A DNA stretch of 64,000 bases from Bacillota bacterium (GTDB lineage Bacteria > Bacillota > Clostridia > Oscillospirales > Ruminococcaceae). The stretch lies in NCBI GenBank assembly GCA_023457355.1, contig JAEWLW010000038.1:155690-219689 (forward strand), given 5' to 3'. Position 1 is the first letter of the stretch, and each line of letters opens with the position of its first letter. Shown here one piece after another: positions 51,788-61,264 of the stretch. The translations under genes and the position numbers were made by a program. Below the pieces are notes generated by a model. The model did no database searches, was not told the origin of the DNA, and saw only the letters and a list, made by a program, of their open reading frames with translations.

Positions 51788-52654
51788 TTATTTCTCCAGT
51801 GTGTTAATGGCATCCCGCGTGTGCGATAAAAATATCTGGCGTATGCCCGGATATTCGCCAAGCCCTTTGATCACGCATTCGACCGCATAGCCCTCATTTT
51901 CAAATTGGGTTTTCCAAGAATCCTCCCCGTGGCCCGCCATGTCGTTGTTGGCGTGGTCGCCCGCTACAATCATCAGCGGCAGCAGCACGACGCGGGTGGC
52001 GTCGGTCTGGGCAACCTCAGCCAGAACATCCGCAAGTGTCGGGGTGGCCTCCACCGTGGCGATGTGGTAGTTCTTTGCCCCATCCGTCGCCTTAAAAATA
52101 TCGCCGAGCCTGGCATAAGCTGTGTTGGCGGGGTGCCCGGTGCCGTGGCCCATAAAGACGACAGCGGTTTTGGGCTTATTGTATGGCGCCGTCTCTTCAA
52201 GAAGAATATCCACCAGCTGCGCATAATCTTCGTCGCTCGTCAGCAGCGGCTTTCCGAGGGCCAGCGCGTCGAACTGCTCTGCAAAGCGGGTCACCGCATC
52301 CGTCATTCTCTCGTATTCAAAGCCATTCGTGACATGGGTGGGCTGCACCACCAGCGTTTTGACGCCATCGGCCACCAACCGCTTCATCGCCTCTTCAACA
52401 TTATCAATCCGCTCGCCATCGCGGCGTTTAAGCTTATTGATCACCATCTGGCTGGTAAAAGCGCGGCGCACCTCGAATTCTTTGAAGGCATCCGCAATGG
52501 CCGATTCCACCGCGCCGATGCTTGCGGTGCGGCTCTCATTATAGCTGGTGCCAAAGCTCACTGCCAAAACAGCCTTTTTATCAGCTTCGGCCCAGGCGCA
52601 ACCCCCGGCGGCCAAAGCCGGTTCTATAAACAGCAGGGTATTATTTTTCTCCAT
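51788..52654 (-). CDS. cbiK: Sirohydrochlorin cobaltochelatase CbiK
   Basis: 288 residues. Anaerobic cobalt insertion into sirohydrochlorin, an early step of cobalamin synthesis. Catalytic histidines in FMGHGTGHP (about 154) and VAGDHANNDM (about 217); GTSYNESR near residue 35. The N-terminal ~24 residues (TLLFIEPALAAGGCAWAEA) are extra and hydrophobic, like a decayed or atypical signal sequence; a periplasmic CbiK is known in Desulfovibrio. Location here is therefore open. It sits between btuD and the BtuF-like gene, in a riboswitch-controlled operon. Confidence 0.92.
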   Translation of the reverse strand: MEKNNTLLFIEPALAAGGCAWAEADKKAVLAVSFGTSYNESRTASIGAVESAIADAFKEFEVRRAFTSQMVINKLKRRDGERIDNVEEAMKRLVADGVKTLVVQPTHVTNGFEYERMTDAVTRFAEQFDALALGKPLLTSDEDYAQLVDILLEETAPYNKPKTAVVFMGHGTGHPANTAYARLGDIFKATDGAKNYHIATVEATPTLADVLAEVAQTDATRVVLLPLMIVAGDHANNDMAGHGEDSWKTQFENEGYAVECVIKGLGEYPGIRQIFLSHTRDAINTLEK

Positions 52655-52679
52655 GATGACGTCCTCTTTTCGTTATATT

Positions 52680-52803
52680 TGGGAGCCGATTCACGCAAGG
52701 CACCAGCCTTTGCGGTTGGTTTTCCGTAGCGTGCGTCCTCCCATCGGCAGCCTGCCTTGGTCTGTCCGCCTTACAAGGGCGCTTTTGGCGTTAATTGACT
52801 ATA
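52680..52803. repeat. Repeat superfamily, degenerate type B copy inside the corrinoid operon
   Basis: The right end TTAATTGACTATA (52791-52803) matches the type B end in 11 of 13 positions and includes the btuD stop codon. Inside, GTCCGCCTTACAAGGGC matches the core. The left end is not clear. It occupies the btuD-cbiK gap. Confidence 0.45.
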
Positions 52804-53561
52804 TCGTAAACGCAAAGGCCCTTTCCGGGCACAAGCGCCGCCTTAATGCCAAAAATGTTCTTTAAAAACGATTCGGTAAACACCGCCTGCGGGCTGCCGT
52901 TTGCAACCAGCCGCCCGTTATGCAGTGCAACGATACGGTCGCTGCAGTTATAGGCGGTTGAAAGGTCGTGGTTGACCGCAATCACTGAAAGGCCTTGTTT
53001 AACAAGCGTTTTTAACAACTTATTCATCTTGATTTTAACGGCGGCATCCAGGTCGGACATGGCTTCATCCAACAGCAACAGCCCGGGGCGCTGTGCCAAT
53101 GCACGCGCCAAAAGCACCCGCTGGTATTCGCCACCGCTCAATTTGGTGATGGGCTTCTCAGCCAGCGGCAGGGTATCGGTCTGCGCCATGACGGCTTTAA
53201 TTTGCTCAAGGCTTTGCGCGTCGACACGTTCAAAGCGCGCGCGATGGGGATGCAGCCCCAGCATGACGAATTCAAAACAGGTGAACGGAAAATTTGCCGG
53301 GATATTCTGCCCGATGATCGCGATTTTTTGGGCGCGCTGCAAAACCGAAAGCCGGGCTATATTGTCGCCCCGGTACAGCACCTGCCCCGATGCGGGCGCC
53401 AGATAACCGCTCAGCAATTGCATCAGCGTTGATTTGCCGCTGCCGTTTTCGCCGATTATCGACAGATATTCGCCCGCGTCAACCGAAAAAGTGACCTTTT
53501 CAAGCACCTTTTGCGGCCCGTAGCAAAACGTCAGATTTTGGGCGCCAAGCAACTCAGCCAA
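52791..53561 (-). CDS. btuD: Corrinoid/iron-siderophore-type ABC ATP-binding protein
   Basis: 256 residues from a TTG at 53561 (AGGGGG 9 nt upstream), overlapping the btuC stop. Translation farther upstream would only read the btuC sequence out of frame. Walker A GENGSGKST (about 35-43), signature LSGGEYQRVLLARAL, Walker B LLLLDEAMSDLD and H-loop VNHDLS. FecE/BtuD type. The last residues (DIVN) are encoded in the end of a repeat element. It energises the permease encoded just upstream. Confidence 0.92.
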   Translation of the reverse strand: MAELLGAQNLTFCYGPQKVLEKVTFSVDAGEYLSIIGENGSGKSTLMQLLSGYLAPASGQVLYRGDNIARLSVLQRAQKIAIIGQNIPANFPFTCFEFVMLGLHPHRARFERVDAQSLEQIKAVMAQTDTLPLAEKPITKLSGGEYQRVLLARALAQRPGLLLLDEAMSDLDAAVKIKMNKLLKTLVKQGLSVIAVNHDLSTAYNCSDRIVALHNGRLVANGSPQAVFTESFLKNIFGIKAALVPGKGLCVYDIVN

Positions 53562-54615
53562 GATTAGCACCCCCCTGACGCTTGATGAAGATGTAGATAA
53601 AAAACGGGCCGCCCAGAAGCGTGGTGAGCACGCCCACCGGAATATCGCCCCGGCCCAAAAGGCGGGCACAATTGTCGGCCAGCCCCAACAGCAGTGCGCC
53701 AAACAGCCCGGAAAGCGGCATGAGCAGGCGGTTATCGGCCGAAAGCCAAAACCGCAGCATGTGCGGCACAATCAGCCCTACAAACCCGATTATGCCGCAG
53801 ACCGAAACGCAGACAGCCGTCATAAACGCGCCCAGCAGCAGGTACAACAGCCGTGTGCGGCGCACGTTGACCCCCAGACTCAGCGCCTGCTGTTCGCCCA
53901 GGCTCATGATATTTAAACGGTCGGCAAACCAGATTGCCAACCCGGCACAAACCAGTACCACCGGCGCCAGCAGCAGAACATCATCCCATTTTTTGGCCGA
54001 AAGACTGCCCATAAGCCAGAACACAATGGTGCTGACATTCTCCCCCGCCATCATCTTAATAAAGCTGATGCCGGAGGAGAAAAAGGCGCTGACAATCATG
54101 CCCGCAATAATCATGTTCCCTGTCACAAGGCCGCCGCCCCGGCCCGAAAGATAGATTACAACGCGCAGCGTGATGAGTGCAAAAATTAGGCCGGTGGGCG
54201 TCACCGGCAGCATCAGGCCACAGGTCATGTTGAGCAGCAACGCAAAGCTGGCCCCGAACGCGGCGCCGGTCGAGACGCCCATGGTGTAGGGGTCCGCCAT
54301 CGGGTTTTGCAGAATAGACTGAAAAATAACGCCCGACATGCTCAGCGCCATGCCCACCAGCATGCCACATAAAATCCGCGGCAGCCGGATGCGCCAGATC
54401 ACGGCAACGGCGTTTTCCTGAATATCCCCCAGCCAGCGGACGTCGCGCGTGACTTGCGATAGTATGATTCTGGCGCCGTCACCGGTTGAAATGGCCATTG
54501 CGCCGGTGTTAACGCCAAAAAGCAGCAGCGCCAGAAGCGCCGCAATTAATAAGCACGCAAAAAGCAGCGCCTTTTTACGCTGCCTGCGGTAAAGCACAAG
54601 CAAATCGCGGGTCAT
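53554..54615 (-). CDS. btuC: BtuC/FecCD-type ABC permease
   Basis: 353 residues with about ten membrane segments. Family motifs: IRLPRILCGMLVGMALSMSGVIFQSILQNPMADPYTMGVSTGAAFGA, then AVCVSVCGIIGFVGLIVPHMLRFW and DIPVGVLTTLLGGPFFIYI. It forms the channel for the corrinoid importer. First gene after the riboswitch leader. Confidence 0.93.
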   Translation of the reverse strand: MTRDLLVLYRRQRKKALLFACLLIAALLALLLFGVNTGAMAISTGDGARIILSQVTRDVRWLGDIQENAVAVIWRIRLPRILCGMLVGMALSMSGVIFQSILQNPMADPYTMGVSTGAAFGASFALLLNMTCGLMLPVTPTGLIFALITLRVVIYLSGRGGGLVTGNMIIAGMIVSAFFSSGISFIKMMAGENVSTIVFWLMGSLSAKKWDDVLLLAPVVLVCAGLAIWFADRLNIMSLGEQQALSLGVNVRRTRLLYLLLGAFMTAVCVSVCGIIGFVGLIVPHMLRFWLSADNRLLMPLSGLFGALLLGLADNCARLLGRGDIPVGVLTTLLGGPFFIYIFIKRQGGANLG

Positions 54616-54639
54616 TGAACACCTCCAACGTTATACGAA

Positions 54640-54785
54640 GCAGCGATTAAAACCGCACTATCTTAGCGGCCAATTGGCTGCCGGCGTTATCCTCCTTGAC
54701 GGGCGCCAGCCCATCTGCGTCGTCTGCCCTGGCAGACGCAAAATTGCCTGCGCCAATCCTTTTTGTTTTAATCAGTGTTTCGCAT
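54640..54785. repeat. Repeat superfamily, copy in the btuC leader
   Basis: GACGGGCGCCAGCC, TGCGTCGTCTGCCCTGGCAGACGCAAAAT and GCGCCAATCCTTTTTG follow the superfamily core. Imperfect ends CAGCGATTAAAAC and the complement of CACTGATTAAAAC flank it. It lies between the riboswitch terminator and btuC, so it is part of the mRNA. Confidence 0.5.
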
Positions 54786-54850
54786 TAATACAAATCTTTA
54801 AAAAAGCGACAGAGATCTTAACGGGCCAATCTGCTGTTTCCCGGATTTGT

Positions 54851-54889
54851 ATAAGAAAAAATAAGCCTGCGGTTCCACAACGCAGGCTT
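54851..54889 (-). terminator. Riboswitch-controlled terminator
   Basis: Minus strand AAGCCTGCG / CGCAGGCTT (9-nt loop) followed by ATTTTTTCTT. It lies between the cobalamin aptamer and btuC, as expected for transcriptional control. Confidence 0.8.
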
Positions 54890-55019
54890 TGAAGTAAAGG
54901 ATAAATCAAACCGCTCCGCATCGGGTTCCCCCGCGCGGGCATGTAAGATTCCCGTTTAAACCTTCCGAACGTCCGCAGAACAGTTTAACCATCCCCCGCA
55001 AGAAGCGGGCAATCAGATT

Positions 55020-55370
55020 ACAGGCAAGTCTTCTGGCTTATGACCCGCCGCTTAAAACGGCTTTGGCAAACATCTTCCCGATATTCTCAGTGATTCGGCT
55101 TTATACAGATTAAGGCCATTAAAAGGTTTGACACACCGCTTTTCTTTCCTGCGAGAACGCGGCGGCCAGCGCGTTGATGCCCACCGCCGGCAGGGATGAC
55201 GCAGGGCGGAAAAGCTGCCGCCGGAAAATCAAACGTTTTAATGGTAATTCCGTATTAGAACCTGTTCGCCCATTAAGATCAAACACAGCAACGGCTTTGC
55301 GCGGGGTTCGCACCCGCTTCCTTTTTGAGCGGAAAGGCGTTTTCACGCCGCCCGCACCTGTTTCTGGAAT
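55020..55370 (-). ncRNA. Cobalamin riboswitch
   Basis: Read on the minus strand: start CAGGTGCGGGCGGC, then AAAAAGGAAGCGGGTGCGAA with CCCCGCGC (55300-55325), GCTGTG, later ATCACTGAGAATATCGGGAAG, and the end TCATAAGCCAGAAGACTTGCCTG (55021-55050). These match the cobalamin aptamer's conserved order. An unusually long peripheral insert (about 55110-55260) is closed by a 16-bp stem. It controls the corrinoid transport/cbiK operon through the terminator downstream. Confidence 0.9.
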
Positions 55371-55731
55371 ATGATGCAGCCATCGGTTTCGTGCAGCCAA
55401 GCCTGCAAAAACGCAACAACGCATGATTGTTTTAAAATTCGGCCCAATATCACCCAATAAAGCAGCTTCAAATACTAAATGTCATATGATCTCAAATAAA
55501 TACAAAATGTTTGAAAAATTAAACTCATTTAAGCACAATTGTCTTTTTACTGCAATAAAAGTACAGTGTTTAAAAAAATATCGGCACACTTTCTGTTATA
55601 TTCGTTCAATATAATACAAAAAGTCGTTTTTTGCAGCTTGGATATTTAAGCACAAAAATTCTCGGCCGGTTAAAAATATGTATATTCACCGCATCAAAGG
55701 CACGCCCCAGCCCGCCGCCACCGGGCCCATT
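55371..55731. other. AT-rich region between riboswitch and rrf2
   Basis: 361 nt, much richer in A+T than its surroundings. It should contain the promoter of the riboswitch transcript. Two similar ~35-nt segments (AAATAAATACAAAATGTTTG and CAATAAAAGTACAGTGTTTA) lie about 55 nt apart. No gene supported. Confidence 0.5.
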
Positions 55732-56133
55732 TTAGCCGGCAAAGGTCGTTTCATCCAGCTTGGCGCGCACCATTTCTGAAATTTCGTCATAAGCGCGCTG
55801 AAAACGGCAGCTGCCGCTGCGGCAAACCGGGATGTCGCACTTGCAGACATGGGCGGGGTCCAGGCAGCGCGAGAAGGTATACGGCCCTTCAAAAATTTCG
55901 ATGACCTCGCGCAGTGTAATTTCACTGGGGCTGCGCGCCAGCTCATAGCCGCCCTTTGCACCTTTGTACGACCGAACAAGCCCCCTGGAAACAAGCTTAT
56001 GCAAAATTTTAAGGGTAAACCGCGGCGTAACCCCGGTCTGCTCGGCAATACTGCCCGCGCCCAGTCTGGCCTCCTGTGTTGAAAGGCAATCTACGATGCG
56101 AACCGCGTAGTCCGATTCAAGGGTAATATGCAT
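55732..56133 (-). CDS. Rrf2-family transcriptional regulator
   Basis: 133 residues. Winged helix (DYAVRIVDCLSTQEARLGAGSIAEQTGVTPRFTLKILHKLVSRGLVRSYKGAKGGYELAR) followed by a cysteine-rich region with five Cys (RCLDPAHVCKCDIPVCRSGSC). Rrf2/IscR/NsrR proteins bind Fe-S clusters there and respond to cluster status, NO or redox. Targets unknown. It starts 17 nt after the rpoD stop in the same direction, so it belongs to the dnaG-rpoD operon or closely follows it. Confidence 0.9.
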   Translation of the reverse strand: MHITLESDYAVRIVDCLSTQEARLGAGSIAEQTGVTPRFTLKILHKLVSRGLVRSYKGAKGGYELARSPSEITLREVIEIFEGPYTFSRCLDPAHVCKCDIPVCRSGSCRFQRAYDEISEMVRAKLDETTFAG

Positions 56134-56150
56134 GTCCTACTCCTTAACAG

Positions 56151-57230
<1,080 letters not shown>

Positions 57231-57241
57231 GGTGTGTCCTC

Positions 57242-59011
57242 CTATTTCTTATTGGGGTTCTTTTTGGCGGCGATTTTGCCCATGAATACCTTCCATTCGT
57301 CAAGGTTCATGGAGCCCACCTGTTCTGTCGTTTTTTCCTGTTGCTTTTCGCGAATAACCGCAATGTAATCCAACGTATCGCCCAGTGTAAAGCTGTTCTC
57401 ACGGTTGGTGGCCTGTAAATGCGAGAGCCAGTTCATCTGCGCGACCGAAAGCTGGGCCGAAAGGCCCATCATATCAATATTGCGCCCTTCCAGAAGTCTA
57501 TTTATCAACATCGAAAAAATGTCCCGGTTAAAGTCTGTCACAAACTGTGCCGGCGAAATTTTTTCGGAGATGGGTTTGGCGTAATCGGGGTTCTTCATCA
57601 GTGCTGCAATCAGCTTATCCTCGGCCAGCGCATAGCGCATATTGGCTGCGCGTTGGGGGTCGTGCCTTTGATTCGGCACCTCCTGTGCGTATAGCTTAAG
57701 GCTGGCGTCATACTTTTTCTCCTGCTGGCGCGCCGCGCGTTTTCTCAGTGCGGTCGTTTGCGCAATAATGGCCTCGCGCGAGACATTAAGCTCCGACGCG
57801 ATGCGGTTGGTGTAAATATCTGCCTCAATTGCGCTTGGCAGCCGCGCCATCAGCGTGCAGAATTCCTTTAAAAAGCCCACCTTTCCGTCGTCGGTATCCA
57901 GCGCAAAGCGGTCTTTGAGCCTTGAAATCTCATATTCGATGGCGTTGGCACTGCCTTCAATCAGCTGGGAAAAGCGCGCCGCGCCAAATTTTTTAATATA
58001 TTCATCGGGGTCCTTCGCGCCGCTCATCGAAAGCACCCGAACCTTGACGCCGGTTTGCGCAAAAAGCTGGTTGGCGCGCTGCGTTGCCTTTTGGCCCGCC
58101 ACGTCGGAATCGTAGGAAATGACCACCTCGGGTGTATACTGTGCGATCAGCCGCGCCTGCTCGGGGGTCAGCGCCGTGCCCAGTGTCGCCACCGCGTTGT
58201 CAAACCCCGCCTGATAAATCGCAATCGCATCCATATACCCTTCGCACAGAATAAGCCGGGGGCGTTTGGTGGCTTTGGCGAAGTTCATGGCGAACAGCCC
58301 GCGGGACTTTTTAAAGACCAGCGTATCCGAGCTGTTGAGGTATTTGGGGCGTCCGTCGCCCAAAACCCGCCCGCCAAAACCGATGACGCCGCCGCGCAGG
58401 TCGATGATCGGGAACATGACACGGTCGCGGAACTGGTCGTAGCTGCCGCCCTTGTCGTTTTTCCGGATGACGGCGGCCGCGGTCATTTCGGCTTCGGTAA
58501 AACCCTTGCCGAGCAGATGCTTTTTCAGCGCGTCCCATGAATCGGGAGCGTAGCCCAGGCCAAATTTGCGGATAGTGTTGGGCGTCAGCCCCCGCGCCTG
58601 TAAATAATCCATGCCGCGTTGGCCTTCTGCGGCATTGAGTACGCCGTTGAAAAACCGCGCCGCCTGGCGGTTGAGCTCCAGCAGACGCATTTTCAGCTTG
58701 GCGGCGCTGTCGTTTTCAACCTCATCCGGCAGGGTCATGCCCGCGCGCTCGGCTAAAAAGCGTAGCGCCTCCATATATTCCAGGTGCTCGGCCATGCGCA
58801 CAAAGGTGACAACATCGCCGCCCGCACCGCAGCCGAAGCAGTAAAACGAATTGTTTTCGGGATAGACCACAAAGGAGGGCGTTCTTTCGGAATGAAACGG
58901 GCAAAGCCCCGAAAGATTGCGCCCGGACCGCTTCAGGTTGGTGTAGCGGGACACAATTTGCTCGATGTCAGAGCGGTATTTCAGTTCCTCAATAAAGCTT
59001 TCCGGAATCAT
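57242..59011 (-). CDS. dnaG: DNA primase
   Basis: 589 residues from the ATG at 59011 (AAGGGGG 8 nt upstream; a GTG 9 nt earlier is less well placed). The zinc finger CPFHSERTPSF...FYCFGCGAGGD is at about 35-65. The TOPRIM catalytic part has LILCEGYMDAI and VISYDSDVAGQKA. The C-terminal helicase-binding domain spans about 445-589. It makes RNA primers for replication. It follows dgt by 30 nt and precedes rpoD. Confidence 0.97.
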   Translation of the reverse strand: MIPESFIEELKYRSDIEQIVSRYTNLKRSGRNLSGLCPFHSERTPSFVVYPENNSFYCFGCGAGGDVVTFVRMAEHLEYMEALRFLAERAGMTLPDEVENDSAAKLKMRLLELNRQAARFFNGVLNAAEGQRGMDYLQARGLTPNTIRKFGLGYAPDSWDALKKHLLGKGFTEAEMTAAAVIRKNDKGGSYDQFRDRVMFPIIDLRGGVIGFGGRVLGDGRPKYLNSSDTLVFKKSRGLFAMNFAKATKRPRLILCEGYMDAIAIYQAGFDNAVATLGTALTPEQARLIAQYTPEVVISYDSDVAGQKATQRANQLFAQTGVKVRVLSMSGAKDPDEYIKKFGAARFSQLIEGSANAIEYEISRLKDRFALDTDDGKVGFLKEFCTLMARLPSAIEADIYTNRIASELNVSREAIIAQTTALRKRAARQQEKKYDASLKLYAQEVPNQRHDPQRAANMRYALAEDKLIAALMKNPDYAKPISEKISPAQFVTDFNRDIFSMLINRLLEGRNIDMMGLSAQLSVAQMNWLSHLQATNRENSFTLGDTLDYIAVIREKQQEKTTEQVGSMNLDEWKVFMGKIAAKKNPNKK

Positions 59012-59041
59012 CGCGCACACCCCCTTGGACTAAAATGCCGA

Positions 59042-60034
59042 CTAAAACCCCCAGGAACGGGGCACGAAAATGTTTTGGTAGATGTTCACGGCATACCCGT
59101 CGCTCATGCCGGATATGTAATCGCACACCACCCGGTCCACATCGGCCGTCTCGAGCATGGCGCGGTATTCGGGCGGCAGTTGCTCGGGGTGCGCCACAAA
59201 ATGTTTATAAAGGCCCTGCAGCATGGCGATGGCTTTGGTTTCCTCGCCCTTGGCCAACGGGTTTTTATACACCGCCTCGAACATGAAGGCGCGCAATGTG
59301 TGGAACGCCTGCTGAATTGCGGGTGCCATCCGGATATCTTCTCCGCTGTTGTCAACCAACGACTGCACAAAACTGTTGATGCGCTCGGACTTGCTGCGCC
59401 CCACCGCATATTTGACCTGCCACGGGATATCGTTTTCGCCGATGATGCCCGCGCGTGCGGCATCTTCAAAATCGTGGTTCATATAGGCGATTTTATCGGC
59501 GTAGCGCACAACCCGGCCCTCAAGCGTTTTAGCGTCCTGCCCGCCGGTGTGGCAGGCGATGCCGTCCACAACATCGGTTGTCAGGTTCAGGCCCTTGCCG
59601 TCGTGTTCCAGAAAGCGCACCACCCGCACGCTCTGCTCCGCATGGCGAAAACCGTGCGGGCAGCATTCGTTGAGCGCGTACTCCCCCGCGTGGCCGTAGG
59701 GTGTATGTCCCAAATCGTGCCCCAACGCAATCGCCTCGGTGAGGTCCTCGTTTAAGCGCAATGCGCGCGCGACGGTGCGCGCGATCTGCGAAACTTCGAG
59801 CGTGTGGGTTAAGCGGGTTCGGTAATGGTCCCCCTCGGGTGAGAGAAACACCTGTGTTTTATGCTTTAACCGCCGGAACGCCTTGCTGTGCAGAATGCGG
59901 TCGCGGTCGCGCCCAAAAGCCGTGCGTATCGCACACGGCTCCATGGGTTGCTCACGCACCGCTTCGCTTGAGAGTTTGGCGAGCGGCGAGAGAATTTCTT
60001 TTTCAATCGCTTCAGTCTTTTCTCGAATGGTCAT
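59042..60034 (-). CDS. dgt: dGTP triphosphohydrolase-like HD protein
   Basis: 330 residues. Core motifs: AFRRLKHKTQVFLSPEGDHYRTRLTHTLEVSQIART (first His), LGHDLGHTPYGHAGE (His-Asp), HTGGQD and YADKIAYMNHDFEDA. This is the short dGTPase class common in Firmicutes, which converts dNTP to nucleoside and triphosphate. Upstream of dnaG, a usual setting. Confidence 0.92.
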   Translation of the reverse strand: MTIREKTEAIEKEILSPLAKLSSEAVREQPMEPCAIRTAFGRDRDRILHSKAFRRLKHKTQVFLSPEGDHYRTRLTHTLEVSQIARTVARALRLNEDLTEAIALGHDLGHTPYGHAGEYALNECCPHGFRHAEQSVRVVRFLEHDGKGLNLTTDVVDGIACHTGGQDAKTLEGRVVRYADKIAYMNHDFEDAARAGIIGENDIPWQVKYAVGRSKSERINSFVQSLVDNSGEDIRMAPAIQQAFHTLRAFMFEAVYKNPLAKGEETKAIAMLQGLYKHFVAHPEQLPPEYRAMLETADVDRVVCDYISGMSDGYAVNIYQNIFVPRSWGF

Positions 60035-60161
60035 TTACCCTCCTGCGCTTTTTTAGGCGTCATACTAATATTATACCGGCAAAACAAAATAATTCCTGCC
60101 TGTTGACGAAGATTTCTTGCAAATTTGTGTTTTTATGCGGTTTCGACTAATTTCGCGCTGT

Positions 60162-60788
60162 TTAAAGCGCCATGTCCGAAAAAACTTCGCCCAGTACCCG
60201 GAGCGCGACCGTCGCGCGCGTCGCTTCTGTCAGCGCTTTTTCAAAGGCTGCAACCGCCTCTGATTTCAACCGAACCGTCAGCGCCACCCGTTCGCCGAAG
60301 TCGTTTTCCAGCAGCTGCGCGCCGTGCTCGGGCAGCAGACGGCTGATAATGCCATACTGGCCGTAATCCATCTCCAGCCGGCAATCGGTGCAGGGGCACA
60401 TGGTCACCTGCCGCGCCGCCGCAATGGCAAGCGCGGCCCCGCCGGAATAAGCCCGCGTCAGTCCGCCTGCCCCCAGCAGGATGCCGCCGAAATAACGCGT
60501 GATTGCCACGCACACATCGGTGAGGTTGGAGCGGCGGATGACCTCCAGCACCGGCTGGCCGCCCGTGCCCTGTGGCTCGCCGTCGTCGGAATAGCGCTGG
60601 GCGTTGCCCGCGCGCAATATGTAGGCATAAACGGTGTGGCGGGCGTCGTAGTGCCGCTCTTTTCGGCGGGCGATAAACGCCAGTGCCTCTTCGGCTGTCT
60701 GTACCGGCGCAATGGCGCAGATAAAGCGCGACCGCTTTATCTCAAACACGTCTTCCGCCTCTGCCAAAACAGTGTTGTATTGCGTCAT
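60162..60788 (-). CDS. YigZ/IMPACT family protein
   Basis: 208 residues from the ATG at 60788 (GGAGG 9 nt upstream). The UPF0029 domain includes KRSRFICAIAPV, RKERHYDARHTVYAYIL, YSDDGEPQGTGGQPVLEVI and ITRYFGGILLGAGGLTRAYS. The C-terminal DUF1949 ferredoxin-like domain runs from about 140. The biochemical role is unclear; family members have been linked to translation control. It is separated from dgt by 127 nt. Confidence 0.92.
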   Translation of the reverse strand: MTQYNTVLAEAEDVFEIKRSRFICAIAPVQTAEEALAFIARRKERHYDARHTVYAYILRAGNAQRYSDDGEPQGTGGQPVLEVIRRSNLTDVCVAITRYFGGILLGAGGLTRAYSGGAALAIAAARQVTMCPCTDCRLEMDYGQYGIISRLLPEHGAQLLENDFGERVALTVRLKSEAVAAFEKALTEATRATVALRVLGEVFSDMAL

Positions 60789-60912
60789 TTTTCTTCCACC
60801 TCCCCGATACTTTTCTGCCATTTTTCCAGCTCATCAAAGCTTTTCAAGCAAGGCTGCCGGAAAACACAGTCGATTAACCGACTATAATATTAAAATAATC
60901 AAGGCGGATATC

Positions 60913-60942
60913 GAATAAGGGCGATGCGTGCGCATCGCCCTC
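60913..60942 (-). terminator. Terminator of rpmE
   Basis: GGGCGATGCG / CGCATCGCCC on the minus strand followed by TTATTCG, 15 nt past the stop. Confidence 0.75.
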
Positions 60943-60957
60943 ATTGTCTGCTTAAAA

Positions 60958-61161
60958 TTACTTATCGCGGCCGAAACGCTTGTTAAAGCGGTCAACACGT
61001 CCGCCGGTATCTACCAGCTTCTGTTTGCCGGTAAAGAAAGGATGACATTTTGAGCAGATTTCCACTCTGATATCCTTTTTGGTCGAGCCGGTCTCGATGA
61101 CCTCGCCACATGCGCAACGAATGGTCGTCGCTTCGTAATGAGGATGAATTCCCTCTTTCAC
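60958..61161 (-). CDS. rpmE: Ribosomal protein L31, zinc type
   Basis: 67 residues. Zinc ligands CAC (residues 16 and 18) and CSKC (about 37 and 40) identify the zinc-containing C+ form. Starts MKEGIHPHYEA and ends FNKRFGRDK, both typical. Monocistronic with a terminator. AGGTG lies before the ATG. Confidence 0.97.
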   Translation of the reverse strand: MKEGIHPHYEATTIRCACGEVIETGSTKKDIRVEICSKCHPFFTGKQKLVDTGGRVDRFNKRFGRDK

Positions 61162-61264
61162 TAATTGTCACCTCTTTCAAAAAACCTGTTACAAATGCGT
61201 ATATTATAATAACATACCGTTTGTCCAATTGCAAGCTATTTTTTCAAGTGATTAAACGAATTTT

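Noticed and set aside
53562..53771. N-terminal extension of btuD
   Set aside because: It only reads btuC in another frame (Cys/Trp-rich). The ATP-binding domain begins right after the TTG at 53561.
55423..55614. 63-codon open frame in the AT-rich leader region
   Set aside because: No ribosome site, unusual composition, built from an imperfect DNA duplication, and placed where the riboswitch promoter is expected.
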